DNA of 13,530 nt from Duncaniella sp. (GTDB lineage: Bacteria > Bacteroidota > Bacteroidia > Bacteroidales > Muribaculaceae), in NCBI GenBank assembly GCA_022511285.1, contig JAFLRW010000036.1, positions 1 through 13,530 on the forward strand, read 5' to 3'. Of this stretch, positions 1-8,076 are shown in pieces. Under the pieces are notes generated by a model that ran no database searches, was not told the origin of the DNA, and worked only from the letters and a program-made list of their open reading frames with translations. The position numbers and the translations under genes were made by a program. Within the stretch, counting starts at the first letter, position 1. Each line of letters begins with the position of its first letter.

Positions 1-80
1 GTGTGCGCGTTGACAATCCCGCTGCCGGTCTCTATATCCGCAAGCAGGGCAACAATGTCAGCAAGGTGATTATCAAGTGA
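1..80 (+). CDS. C-terminal end of a T9SS-exported protein (partial)
   Basis: Only the last 25 codons lie in the window, in the frame that begins at base 3 and ends with TGA at 78-80. The tail contains PAAGLYIRKQG followed by NNVSKVIIK. This is the usual form of a type IX secretion system type A sorting domain: Pro-x-Gly-x-Tyr-hydrophobic, then a final beta strand rich in Val, Ile and Lys. In that family the domain directs a signal-peptide-bearing protein through the Por machinery to the outside of the cell. The body of the protein, and so its function, is outside the window. A hairpin terminator follows about 65 bases downstream. The assignment rests on the short tail alone. Confidence 0.65.
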   Translation, partial: VRVDNPAAGLYIRKQGNNVSKVIIK

Positions 81-145
81 TTCAATTGGCAAGATACTTG
101 TAGCATAGCCGCTTGAGCGGTTGTGTGAATTGAGAATAATTATTG

Positions 146-180
146 GCGAGAGGCTTGCAGCGATGCAGGCCTCTTGCTTT
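146..180 (+). terminator. Hairpin terminator after the T9SS-tail gene
   Basis: Bases 149-159 pair with 164-174 in an 11-bp stem with one T-G wobble, closed by a GCGA tetraloop, and the stem can extend a few pairs outward. A short run of T follows at 178-180. The T tract is weak, but the place, downstream of the plus-strand gene ending at 80, fits a terminator. Confidence 0.55.
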
Positions 181-221
181 GTCGTTCAATACGGTCAACA
201 GCCCCTTGCGGAGATGATGAT

Positions 222-258
222 AAACAAAAAGCGGTCTCGTTTTTTAACGAAACCGCTT
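222..258 (-). terminator. Rho-independent terminator of tRNA-Arg
   Basis: On the minus strand the arm AAGCGGT (258-252 region) is separated by one mismatch from a second 5-bp stem segment and pairs back to 229. It is followed directly by five T residues and then a T-rich stretch to 222. It starts only a few bases beyond the tRNA 3' end, so it should end the tRNA transcript. Confidence 0.75.
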
Positions 259-264
259 GAAGAG

Positions 265-338
265 TGACTCATACAGGATTCAAACCTGTAACCTTCTGAT
301 CCGTAGTCAGATGCTCTATTCAGTTGAGCTAATGAGCC
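265..338 (-). tRNA. tRNA-Arg (anticodon ACG)
   Basis: Read on the minus strand this 74-base stretch folds as a full cloverleaf. The 7-bp acceptor stem pairs GGCTCAT with ATGAGTC, with one G-T wobble. The D arm has GCTC/GAGC, the anticodon stem TCTGA/TCAGA encloses the loop CTACGGA, and the T arm pairs ACAGG with CCTGT around TTTGAAT. The anticodon is ACG, read as ICG after deamination, so it decodes CGN arginine codons. The discriminator base is A and the 3' CCA is not encoded, so it must be added after transcription. The variable loop is five bases. A Bacteroidetes-type promoter lies just upstream and a T-tailed hairpin just downstream, so it appears to be a single-gene transcript. Confidence 0.95.
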
Positions 339-359
339 ATATTTTTCTCTTTTGCGATG

Positions 360-391
360 CAAAGTTACGCACAATTTTCCGACTGTGCAAA
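360..391 (-). promoter_or_regulatory. Promoter of tRNA-Arg
   Basis: On the minus strand TTTG (391-388) is followed after exactly 20 bases by TAACTTTG (367-360). This matches the Bacteroidetes primary sigma consensus TTTG-N19-21-TAnnTTTG. The expected transcript start is about 15 bases ahead of the mature tRNA 5' end. The spacer contains the short inverted repeat GCACA/TGTGC, which may be chance. Confidence 0.75.
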
Positions 392-427
392 TTTTTAGTC
401 CATTTTTTTCAAAAATCTACCTCAGAT

Positions 428-459
428 ATTGTGCAGGCGTTTTTTTCTGTGTATTTTTG
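428..459 (+). promoter_or_regulatory. Promoter of the outer-membrane barrel gene
   Basis: ATTG at 428-431 is followed after 20 bases by TATTTTTG at 452-459, a match to the TAnnTTTG -7 element with a TTG-containing -33 box. Transcription would begin near 465. That leaves almost no leader for an ATG at 470 and favours the in-frame ATG at 479. It lies back to back with the tRNA-Arg promoter. Confidence 0.6.
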
Positions 460-478
460 ATGTGAAATTATGCTGACT

Positions 479-1216
479 ATGAAAAGATACTTAATAATTT
501 TATATGCCGTTGTGGCTGCGTTAGCTTCTTCAGTTGCGAGCGGAGCCGAAAGTGCCGATCGTATTCTTAATGTCAATGTGCATCTGATTGCCGGGCTCTC
601 CAACACCACAAATAATTATGTGAAATGTTTTCCCGAGATTAGCGACCTCAACTCATCCGTGGGGCAGAGTCTCGGCGTGGGAGTTGACGGCGTGATGATG
701 TTGGGGCGACGCTGGGGAATCGGCACTGCAATTAATTTTATCCACACTTCGCGCCGTATGGATATGGCTGTGAGCGGTTTTTCGGCCAAAAGTGTGTCGA
801 ATGTGTTTCAGCGCAATAGCTATTATGTCATTGATGTTCCGATCTATGCTCGCTGGCACACCCGGATAGCCTCCGAGGTGCGTTGGAATATCGACGGCGG
901 CATCTATTACAGCTATGGCACAGGGGGAAAGCAGAAAAACACCATCTACGATGCTAAGATCAACGATCTTGGGCAGCTCTTCACCACCCGCACGGAACTT
1001 GAAGCGGGATATTACAACGATGGCAATGCGTTTGTCAACTCCTATCGTCGTGCCGATGTAGGGCTTCACATAGCCACAGGGCTAACCTTCAAAAGGCATA
1101 TCACAGTGGGCCTACGTGCGCATTTGGGGCTTAAGGATGTGTCGCGCAACACGGGTATCGTCAATCCATCGGCCCGTAATGTCGACCTTATGGCTCTCTT
1201 GGGGTGGACCTTCTGA
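479..1216 (+). CDS. Outer-membrane beta-barrel protein, function unknown
   Basis: The 245-residue product starts with a Sec signal peptide: MKRY, a hydrophobic run to about residue 19, and a probable cleavage near SVASGA (residues 18-23). The mature part alternates polar and hydrophobic residues in short strands ending in aromatic residues or glycine, as in IGTAINF, YYVIDVPIYARW and DGGIYYSYG. It finishes with LLGWTF, a C-terminal aromatic of the kind recognised by the outer-membrane assembly machinery. This resembles the small 8-10-strand porin-like or PorT-like barrels common in Bacteroidales, though I cannot place it in a named family. I prefer the ATG at 479 over the in-frame ATG at 470, because the promoter-like site ends at 459 and the 479 start gives a cleaner signal peptide. 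It is a single-gene unit, convergent with aroB and only 21 bases from its end. Confidence 0.75.
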   Translation: MKRYLIILYAVVAALASSVASGAESADRILNVNVHLIAGLSNTTNNYVKCFPEISDLNSSVGQSLGVGVDGVMMLGRRWGIGTAINFIHTSRRMDMAVSGFSAKSVSNVFQRNSYYVIDVPIYARWHTRIASEVRWNIDGGIYYSYGTGGKQKNTIYDAKINDLGQLFTTRTELEAGYYNDGNAFVNSYRRADVGLHIATGLTFKRHITVGLRAHLGLKDVSRNTGIVNPSARNVDLMALLGWTF

Positions 1217-1237
1217 GTCTGCGGCCCTGAGGAGGAC

Positions 1238-2284
1238 TCACTCCATCATATCGCGATAAATATCGAGCGCTGCATTGATCTCTTCTTCGCCGACAGTGCA
1301 GTCAATACAGATGGTGCCGGGTGATGAGAGGAGGGTGAAGTTTATTTCGGCCGAACAGGTGTTTTTCTTGTCGTGGCGCATCAGAGAAACGAGTTGCTTG
1401 TAGTCTCGGCATGTATAGGATGTGCGAGGATAGCCCGCGGTGCGGAGCCATTGGATATACCGGCGGAGTGACTCGGAGGGAAAGCCTTTGAGCAGATGTG
1501 AGAGCACGAGCTCTATGCCCAAGCCGGCAGCCACGGCATAGCCGTGAGGAAGGGGATTGCCCCTATTGATGGCAAGAGCCTCGATGGCATGGCCTGCCGT
1601 ATGGCCAAGATTAAGCGATTTGCGCATCCCCTGCTCTGTAGGGTCGGCAGCCACGATGCGCTCTTTGACAGCGATGCTGCGCTCCAATAATTGTAGTAAT
1701 GTGTCACGTGAGCCTGTCACAGGATCAAACTGCAACAGCTCAGCCATCTGTGTCGGGCCTGAGAGAAGAGCGTGTTTCATCATTTCTGCATAGCCTGACA
1801 GGAGTTGCTCTACCGGGAGTGTGGCGAAGGGTGTAGCAGAGATAACCACAGCTTCGGCAGGAGCAAAAGCTCCAATCTCGTTTTTGAGTCCGCCGAAGTT
1901 GATGCCGGTCTTTCCACCCACGGCGGCATCTACGGCCGAAAGGAGAGTGGTGGGAAAGTTGATAAATCGCACACCGCGCTTGAATGTGGCTGCTGCAAAG
2001 CCTCCCAAGTCAGTGACCATGCCGCCTCCGATATTTATTATCACCGAGCGTCGTGAGACTCCGGCTTCAATCAGAGCTGTCCATACTTGCTGAAGAGAGG
2101 CAAGGTCCTTAAACTCTTCGCCGGCAGGAATTGCCGTTATAGCCGACCACGGTAGGTCAAGCTGCGGGAGCACTATTCTGGCCACAGTGGTGTCGGTGAC
2201 AATGTGTACGCTCGATGGATTCAAGTCGCTTACAGCATACAGGAGGGCGCTTCGAGGAGAATCACTGAAGATGAGCCTTGACAT
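1238..2284 (-). CDS. aroB: 3-dehydroquinate synthase
   Basis: This cytoplasmic enzyme converts DAHP to 3-dehydroquinate with NAD+ and a divalent metal, the second step of the shikimate pathway. The 348-residue product has the family's landmarks in order. These are the NAD-binding GGGMVTDLGGF (residues 86-96), KRG (102-104), FPTTLLSAVDAAVGGKTG (110-127), YAEMMKH with the metal ligand Glu167, and NLGHTAGHAIE with His228. The third metal ligand is His247 in LPHGYA. Length is normal. The frame is open further upstream, but the ATG at 2284 is chosen: it overlaps the stop of the preceding HAD gene by one base (TGATG), and the protein then begins in the family's usual place. It is the last gene of the block that starts with queF, so its expression is probably translationally coupled to the HAD gene. 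Confidence 0.95.
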   Translation of the reverse strand: MSRLIFSDSPRSALLYAVSDLNPSSVHIVTDTTVARIVLPQLDLPWSAITAIPAGEEFKDLASLQQVWTALIEAGVSRRSVIINIGGGMVTDLGGFAAATFKRGVRFINFPTTLLSAVDAAVGGKTGINFGGLKNEIGAFAPAEAVVISATPFATLPVEQLLSGYAEMMKHALLSGPTQMAELLQFDPVTGSRDTLLQLLERSIAVKERIVAADPTEQGMRKSLNLGHTAGHAIEALAINRGNPLPHGYAVAAGLGIELVLSHLLKGFPSESLRRYIQWLRTAGYPRTSYTCRDYKQLVSLMRHDKKNTCSAEINFTLLSSPGTICIDCTVGEEEINAALDIYRDMME

Positions 2285-3042
2285 CAGCTGATGGCTATTT
2301 TGGTGAGCGAGAGTATAAGCTGTGCCGCGCAACGGGCAAACTCCGGCATCGATGGGAATACTATGTCGGCACCTGCGTTCCACATCTCTTCGGCCGGGAT
2401 GGGGCCTGTGGTGATTCCTATTGTGAAGGCTCCCGAGCGGGCTCCGGCCTCAACTCCCAAAGGCGCGTTTTCTATCACAATAGACTGCCACGGCTTCACT
2501 CCGGCCATCTCCATCGCCTTGAGATAGGGTTCGGGAGACGGTTTGCCGTTGGCTACGTCGCGTGAGGTAATGCGTAGGTCGGTGGAGAAAAGCCCGGGAA
2601 AGTCCTCCGGAATGCGATCAATGAGGCTGCTCTGCCCGGAGCCCGTGACGATGACTCGTTTCAGCCCAAGGCCTTGAAGCGTGGTGACCATTTCCAGGGC
2701 TCCGGGCATAGGGTGCACCGGAGGCAGTTCGCGGAAATAGACCGTCTTAAGCTGATATAGGTCGCGCTTCTCTTGTTCTGTGGCCTCGCGCCCTTTTCCG
2801 CGCTTGAAGAGTTCATTGATAGTGTCGGCTCCTGTGCGCCCTTCGTAGAGATAGAATTCTTCGCGGGTGCAATGGATTCCTGTCTCGGTGATGAGGCGAT
2901 GCCAGGCGGCGGTGTGATTGACCATCGAATCATAGAGAGTGCCGTCCATATCAATGAGGGCGGCGCGGGGCGAGCAGTGGTCGTAGCCGTTGCGACGGAG
3001 CCAGCGGAGAATCTCGGCGGAGTAGGGTAAGGGGGTGTTCAT
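2284..3042 (-). CDS. HAD-family hydrolase, beta-phosphoglucomutase-like
   Basis: The 252-residue product is a cytoplasmic HAD phosphatase or phosphomutase of the cap-bearing subfamily. Motif I is DMDGT with nucleophile Asp31 and acid/base Asp33, motif II is VTGS with Thr133, motif III is the Lys of NGKPSPEPY (Lys167), and motif IV is IENAPLGVEAG (190-200). A helical cap of about 80 residues sits between motifs I and II, as in the beta-phosphoglucomutase/PGP group. Motif IV has Glu-Asn where beta-phosphoglucomutase has Glu-Asp, so one usual Mg2+ ligand is Asn192. The substrate cannot be read from sequence. The ATG at 3042 overlaps the stop of the AsmA-like gene by four bases (ATGA), and the stop overlaps the aroB start by one base, which suggests translational coupling on both sides. 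Confidence 0.85.
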   Translation of the reverse strand: MNTPLPYSAEILRWLRRNGYDHCSPRAALIDMDGTLYDSMVNHTAAWHRLITETGIHCTREEFYLYEGRTGADTINELFKRGKGREATEQEKRDLYQLKTVYFRELPPVHPMPGALEMVTTLQGLGLKRVIVTGSGQSSLIDRIPEDFPGLFSTDLRITSRDVANGKPSPEPYLKAMEMAGVKPWQSIVIENAPLGVEAGARSGAFTIGITTGPIPAEEMWNAGADIVFPSMPEFARCAAQLILSLTKIAIS

Positions 3043-6000
3043 CGGCGTGATTTCTTGCGTTTTGAGGGAATGGAGTCAGCTGCAGGAGGTGCGGGGGGCT
3101 GTGGGATGACTCCCTCACGGATAAAGTAGAGTGAGTCGGCGTGGGAGATGGTGTCGGATGAATCTGCCGCGTCGGGGAGCATATTATGCCGCACTCCTGA
3201 AAAATCGAGCCTGTTGAGGCGTGCGCGGCGCACACCGCGACGGAACACATTGCCAATCTCGTTGACCAGGTTGATGCGTGTGGTGTCGGCTATGCTGACG
3301 GTGGATGCAAAATCCTTTTCGGAGAACTTTGCCTTGCCAATTCTCACTTTGTAGTCGTCAATGTTGCCCGAGAGATTGATGCCGAATTTGAACGGAATGG
3401 GCGACTTGAGCACCGCGATGTGGTAGTTGAAATTCATAGCCAGATCGTTGCTCCCCATCACACCTAATTTATATCTATCCATGTTGAAGACAAACGGGAA
3501 CATGCGGAGCTGGGAATTGTCCACAATCATCTCTACGGTCATTGAATCAATCAGATTGCGCTGCTTGTCCTTGAACATCAGCCATTTTCCTATGGTGCGA
3601 TAGGTGTCGTCATCTATTACCACCAGAGAGTCGCCGGATATTTTTACAGCAGCCTTAAGCGACGGGATATTGATGTTCATTCCCGAGTCAATGGCTGTAG
3701 TGGCGGCAAGATCAGCGTTAACAGTGCCGCTAATGCCCTGCATCATAGGCATAAGAGAGTCGATGGCCGGAATGAGGTCGAGGAACTGCGCTATGCGGAA
3801 GTCGCGGATATTCATTCCGAAGGCAAACGAGGCGTCGGAGCGTGACTGGGCCGAATAGAGAGCGTTCAGGCTCAGAGCCCCGACATCGGTTGAGGCTGCC
3901 AATTCCGAAAGGTTAAGAGCCCCGTCGAAGATATTGAGCATACCCTTGAAATTGCGGAAAGAGAGGTCGGAGTAAATGATGTTGCGCGCCGACACTCTGA
4001 GTTGGGCATCTAAATTTGAGGGAATGATGAGGATAGAGAGCGAGTCGGAAGTCTCAGTGCCTGTAGGGCCGATGTCGTTCTCGTCGGCTGTTTCTATAGA
4101 TGTGTTGAGAGCTATATTGCCACCGGACCCTGATTCGCTGAAGGCGGCGCCGGCAAAGACGGCCTCGGCAATCTCGTTGACATTAATTGTGTCGGCCACA
4201 AGGTCAAAGCGCATAGAGAGCGATTGTGAACCGTTGCGTGAGGTGAGGGCACGGCGGAGGTTGCTTATTGTGCCGTTAATTCGGAAACTGCTGTGGCCCA
4301 CGCGGACACGTGTGTCGGAAAGCGTAATGGTGTCAGTGGTGAAGCGCATATTAAGGTCGCTGATGCGCGAGCGGAGCGGGAACATAGGGGTGAAGGCTGT
4401 CACTCTTGAGGCCGAGAGCCTTCCGCCAGCATCCCATTGGCGAAGCAGACGGCGTATAGAGCCGTCAATCTCAAAGTCAAGATTATCAGAAGTCTCCGGC
4501 TCGGCTGTATGTTGAGCCCGGGAGGAGCTGCGGCGATGGCGGGCCGCCGTGTTTTGGTGGCGGGCCAATTGTTGCAGAGAGTCGCGGCTGATGTCGGGGT
4601 ACAGGCGTCGCAGGGAGTCCATCCGCGCCTGGCGGCGAGTGTTAAAGGGAGAAGTGGAGGGGTGGGCGGTGACAAACGCTTTAGCTTCTGAGAGCATAGC
4701 GCGGTTGAGACCGTCGGTGTAAAATGCTCGTTCGGTGCCGATGGTCAGTGTGAGGCGCGGGCGGTGGGCATCGCCTTTAAATCGTGACAGTGAGCCACTC
4801 AGTGTTGCGCCGCGGAGCGCCATCCTGATGGAGTCGGCCTCGCTGTGGAAAAGGAGTCTTCCGGCTGTGATGCGTCCGCCTATCGGATTTATCTGAGTGG
4901 TGTCGGCGCTCTCACCGGTGTTGCGACACCCGATGCCGGCAGCAAGATCACCGCCGCGGAGTTCCATTCCGGGTAGGGTGAGAGAAATGGTGTCGACCCT
5001 CAGAGAGGCTGTGAGGAGCGAGTCGACGCTCACTGTTCCGCGAGTGAAGGATTGTGATGTGCCAAATTTCAGCTCCATCATTCGGGAATAGGCCTCGAGC
5101 GGCATATCAGGGATATCCACCTCAAGGTCAGTGAGCGAAGCCTCGCCGCAAAGGCGGATGAAATGGAAATTCTCTTTGGTGAGCCACGAGCGTCGGAGGC
5201 TAAAGCTGCAGTCAGCCTTGAGGATTCCTTTGATGCTGCCGGGGAGCTGAGCAAGGAGCGCCTTCGGAAGCTTGACAAAACTGAGGCCGCCTTTGAAGGT
5301 GCCGTCTACTGACGGATTGCTGATGGGACGGGCTATTGAGGCTTTCAACTCAAACCCCATACCCTCGCCCATAGCAAAAAGCCGCTCCACACGGAGGGTG
5401 GATGCGTCGGGCTTCTGACCATCAATGGCGGCTGAGGCCTTCAATGCCAAGCGGTGGAGGGTCATGCCGTCGTATGCCGCGCTCCCCTCGGGAATCTCCA
5501 ACTCTACTTTCATTGAGGGCAAGTCAGAGCTCTCGAGCCGATATGGGCGGGTGAGGGTGGCGTTGAGACCGATGGAAAAGTTCGCTTCGAGTCCGGAAAA
5601 CTCGCTTCGCATTGACGGTGGGACGATGTCGAGAATGTCGCTCACAGGAGTGGATGGAAGAGAGAAATCAAGAGTGCGCACGGTGAGGGAGTCAAGGTCC
5701 AGGTCAGTGCTGAAGTCTACGCCGACGTTCCCGATGCGAAGGTTGACATCTGAGAGGCTCACTGCCAGGGGGGAATCGGGATTCCAGTTGATGCCGGCGT
5801 CGATTCCGATGTCGGTAAGTGGTATGGCGAGCTCTGAAAGCGATGCGGCTGCATCGCCATCGACGGACAAAGAGTAGCGGGGTGCGTTGCGGCCGTCGGC
5901 CTTGAGGACCTTGAGGGTTGCAGTGGCGTCTATGCTGTCGGGTAGCGATGTGTAGCGCACACACAGGGTGCTGTCAACGCGGAAACGGTCAAAACTAAAC

Positions 6001-6518
6001 TTCGGCAGACCCGTTGAGGAGTCAGATTCAGGTTCGTCGGATGTGGGAAAAATGTCAAGGCCGCTGACTTCGGGAGTGGCATAGACAAGATTGACTTTTG
6101 GCGTGGTGAGAGTAATATCGTAAAGCTCAATGGTCCCCTCAAGCAGGCGAGGGATATTGAGCGCAGCATTAAGATGGTCGAGGCTTAGCAGAGAGTCGGC
6201 ATAAGCGGGGAGCTTGTCTTTGATGTCGGGGGGGAGTGAATCAAAGGCACAAGAGCGCACCTTCAGCCCCTCGACGTCGAGCACGAAGCGCGGGAAGGTA
6301 GAATAGAAACTAATCTCCACGCGCTTGACGTTGACCTCAGCCCGCAGAAAATTGTTGGCCTCGCGTTCTACTATCGGCGTGAGGCGTTCCGGCGTGAGAT
6401 AGTTGACGGCAACGGTGATTGCCACACCCACGATTATAATGAGTGACAGGAGAGTCCACCCCACTACTTTGAGAGCAGTGCGGAAGGGATGGCGAGTAGC
6501 GTTAGTCTCTTGGTCCAT
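3039..6518 (-). CDS. Large AsmA-like inner-membrane/periplasmic protein
   Basis: The 1159-residue product has a short cytoplasmic N-terminus, one membrane helix at about residues 17-39, and then a very long periplasmic region. Directly after the helix comes LTPERLTPIVEREANNFL, typical of AsmA-family N-termini. The rest is mostly beta-rich repeats with Leu/Ile/Asp alternation, consistent with the elongated beta-groove of AsmA/TamB/YhdP proteins. Those proteins are linked to lipid transport between membranes and outer-membrane homeostasis. A low-complexity basic linker rich in Arg, His and Ser lies near residues 630-675. The C-terminal region, about 1000-1060, contains YHIAVLKSPIPFKFGINLSG, which recurs in Bacteroidales AsmA-like proteins. 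The product ends in a Pro-rich stretch and a basic KRKKSRR tail. It lies 36 bases after the M15-like gene and overlaps the HAD gene by four bases. The family call is firm; the substrate is unknown. Confidence 0.85.
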   Translation of the reverse strand: MDQETNATRHPFRTALKVVGWTLLSLIIIVGVAITVAVNYLTPERLTPIVEREANNFLRAEVNVKRVEISFYSTFPRFVLDVEGLKVRSCAFDSLPPDIKDKLPAYADSLLSLDHLNAALNIPRLLEGTIELYDITLTTPKVNLVYATPEVSGLDIFPTSDEPESDSSTGLPKFSFDRFRVDSTLCVRYTSLPDSIDATATLKVLKADGRNAPRYSLSVDGDAAASLSELAIPLTDIGIDAGINWNPDSPLAVSLSDVNLRIGNVGVDFSTDLDLDSLTVRTLDFSLPSTPVSDILDIVPPSMRSEFSGLEANFSIGLNATLTRPYRLESSDLPSMKVELEIPEGSAAYDGMTLHRLALKASAAIDGQKPDASTLRVERLFAMGEGMGFELKASIARPISNPSVDGTFKGGLSFVKLPKALLAQLPGSIKGILKADCSFSLRRSWLTKENFHFIRLCGEASLTDLEVDIPDMPLEAYSRMMELKFGTSQSFTRGTVSVDSLLTASLRVDTISLTLPGMELRGGDLAAGIGCRNTGESADTTQINPIGGRITAGRLLFHSEADSIRMALRGATLSGSLSRFKGDAHRPRLTLTIGTERAFYTDGLNRAMLSEAKAFVTAHPSTSPFNTRRQARMDSLRRLYPDISRDSLQQLARHQNTAARHRRSSSRAQHTAEPETSDNLDFEIDGSIRRLLRQWDAGGRLSASRVTAFTPMFPLRSRISDLNMRFTTDTITLSDTRVRVGHSSFRINGTISNLRRALTSRNGSQSLSMRFDLVADTINVNEIAEAVFAGAAFSESGSGGNIALNTSIETADENDIGPTGTETSDSLSILIIPSNLDAQLRVSARNIIYSDLSFRNFKGMLNIFDGALNLSELAASTDVGALSLNALYSAQSRSDASFAFGMNIRDFRIAQFLDLIPAIDSLMPMMQGISGTVNADLAATTAIDSGMNINIPSLKAAVKISGDSLVVIDDDTYRTIGKWLMFKDKQRNLIDSMTVEMIVDNSQLRMFPFVFNMDRYKLGVMGSNDLAMNFNYHIAVLKSPIPFKFGINLSGNIDDYKVRIGKAKFSEKDFASTVSIADTTRINLVNEIGNVFRRGVRRARLNRLDFSGVRHNMLPDAADSSDTISHADSLYFIREGVIPQPPAPPAADSIPSKRKKSRR

Positions 6519-6554
6519 AGGGCAGAAGAGTGAGAGAAAGGGGGGAGAGATGTA

Positions 6555-7406
6555 TTATTGTTCGGAGGAGCGAGCTGTGATGTGGAAACAGGGTTGGCCG
6601 CGCTCATATTTTACCCATATTTTACCCTCGTTGCGCATAGCCCGCAACACTTCACCGAGGATTCCTTTCAAATCGTCGGTTGACCTGGCCGGATTCGGTG
6701 CGCCGGCTACAAATGCAGCGTAGGATATATCGAAAGTGGTGCCCAACTGATGCACAGAGGAGTCAATGGCATTGCGGTTGCGGCGTCGCAGGCGCTTGAC
6801 TGTCTGCGGAGTGCGCAGCAGGCTTGTCACCTTGATGCGATAGTCGCCTCCGCCGCGCGCAGTAATCGAATCGCGAAATCGACGCCCTATCTCGTGGAGC
6901 CGTCCGGCAGCTTCAGGCACAAGGTAGGGGCGCGAGTATATTAGGGTGTCGACAAAGAAATCCTCGCAGGATGTCACTTTTACTATGGGGCGCCTGAGCT
7001 GCCAGTGAGAGCGAGTGTCGGATAGCGGCTGAATACCGTAGGTCTCGGCTTCGGCCCAATGGATATAGTTGGAGTCGTTGAACGCCTTGCGCATATCTCC
7101 GAAATAGTTGACGTGGATGCGCTCGGTGGGTTCAGGCATTTGATCGAGATGTTGTTTGTAGATGCTTACGGTGTCAGTGGCCTCAAGATCATAGACAGAG
7201 GCGGAGCTGAAAAGTTGCATTAAGGAGGTCCCGGCACTTTCGGTTGGGGCGGGGGCGCCGGCGTCAGGCTTTGAACTGCATCGGGATGTGCATAAAATCA
7301 CACAAAGGACAATGAAGAAAATTATGGGAGAGAAGAACCTCAGAGCCTTGAGCGGACTGAACTTGCGGCGGCGACGGCGACGACCGGATGGTTGATTATT
7401 TGCCAT
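6555..7406 (-). CDS. Membrane-anchored M15-peptidase-like protein (DUF5715-like)
   Basis: The 283-residue product starts with a strongly basic cytoplasmic stretch (residues 9-16), then one membrane helix at about 24-41, and then a periplasmic domain. That domain has the layout of M15 (VanX/VanY-type) D-Ala-D-Ala peptidases: SLLRTPQTV (195-203), SSVHQLGTTFDI (216-227) and CFHI (273-276). His219 and Asp226 are spaced seven residues apart, as the zinc ligands of this fold are, and His275 could be the third. The Glu found three residues before the last His in VanX is not there: that position is Gln/Pro. The protein may therefore be a peptidoglycan-binding or altered enzyme. I believe it matches the Bacteroidetes domain DUF5715, from memory. 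The ATG at 7406 is chosen because it overlaps the end of queC by only 11 bases and gives a proper membrane-anchor N-terminus; a longer open frame extends to 7505 inside queC. Confidence 0.7.
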   Translation of the reverse strand: MANNQPSGRRRRRRKFSPLKALRFFSPIIFFIVLCVILCTSRCSSKPDAGAPAPTESAGTSLMQLFSSASVYDLEATDTVSIYKQHLDQMPEPTERIHVNYFGDMRKAFNDSNYIHWAEAETYGIQPLSDTRSHWQLRRPIVKVTSCEDFFVDTLIYSRPYLVPEAAGRLHEIGRRFRDSITARGGGDYRIKVTSLLRTPQTVKRLRRRNRNAIDSSVHQLGTTFDISYAAFVAGAPNPARSTDDLKGILGEVLRAMRNEGKIWVKYERGQPCFHITARSSEQ

Positions 7407-8064
7407 ATTGCCCCTCCCTTTCCGGTGGAAGCGAAATCCCCGCGAAGTCAAGCGCTTCGGCTCGTTCCACACAGGTGCCGCATTTTCCGCAGTGAGTGGG
7501 CCCACCCTTGTAGCAGGAGTAGGTCAGAGAGTAGTCAACGCCGATTTTCTTACCTCTGGCCGCTATCTCGCCTTTGGTGAGCATAGTGTAAGGCGCCAAC
7601 AGTTCAAGCCCCTCGAAGGTGCCGGTTTTGATGGCCGCACCCATGGCGTCGACAAACTCCGGACGGCAGTCAGGATAGATAGTATGGTCGCCGGAGTGGT
7701 TTGCCAGCATCACCCCCCGCAGACCGCGGCTCTCGGCCAGTCCGGCAGCAACAGCCAGCATAATGCCGTTGCGGAACGGCACCACGGTAGAGCGCATATT
7801 ATCATCGGCGTAGCCCCCCTCTGGGATTGCGTCGGCTCCCTCGAGAAGCGAGCTTTTGAAGTATTGGCCCATAAAGGCAAGGTCAATTTCAATCCACTCT
7901 ACTCCGGCTTTCTCGCAGTTGAGGCGTGCGCAGAGAGCCTCACGGCGGTTGTGATTGGAGCCATATTGGAAGGTGACGGCGGCAGCAATGCGGTCACGAT
8001 ACTCCCAGAGCATCGTAGTGGAGTCCATCCCTCCCGAAAGGACAAGCAGCATATCCTTAGCCAT
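7396..8064 (-). CDS. queC: 7-cyano-7-deazaguanine (preQ0) synthase
   Basis: QueC converts 7-carboxy-7-deazaguanine to preQ0 using ATP and ammonia, a step in queuosine biosynthesis in the cytoplasm. The 222-residue product has the PP-loop SGGMDS at residues 10-15 and NHSGDHTIYPDCRPEF at 122-137. The C-terminal zinc site is SCYKGG...HCGKCGTC, with Cys184, Cys192, Cys195 and Cys198. Length is normal for the family. The frame also has TTG at 8070, but the ATG at 8064 begins MAKDMLLVLSGG, the usual QueC N-terminus. The gene follows queF with a 12-base gap, and its end overlaps the next gene by 11 bases, so the pair is co-transcribed. queD and queE are not in the window. Confidence 0.96.
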   Translation of the reverse strand: MAKDMLLVLSGGMDSTTMLWEYRDRIAAAVTFQYGSNHNRREALCARLNCEKAGVEWIEIDLAFMGQYFKSSLLEGADAIPEGGYADDNMRSTVVPFRNGIMLAVAAGLAESRGLRGVMLANHSGDHTIYPDCRPEFVDAMGAAIKTGTFEGLELLAPYTMLTKGEIAARGKKIGVDYSLTYSCYKGGPTHCGKCGTCVERAEALDFAGISLPPEREGQYGK

Positions 8065-8076
8065 AGTCAAACTATA

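Noticed and set aside
265..338. tRNA-Arg as an integration site for a mobile element
   Set aside because: No integrase, no repeated tRNA 3' segment and no shift in neighbouring gene character was seen within the window.
653..1069. A 138-codon minus-strand frame inside the barrel gene
   Set aside because: The plus-strand frame has a signal peptide, a promoter and a barrel-like pattern; the minus frame has none of these.
4437..4691. Possible separate gene within the basic linker region of the AsmA-like gene
   Set aside because: The AsmA-like frame is continuous through the region, and the Arg/Ser/His-rich low-complexity linker accounts for the open alternative frames.
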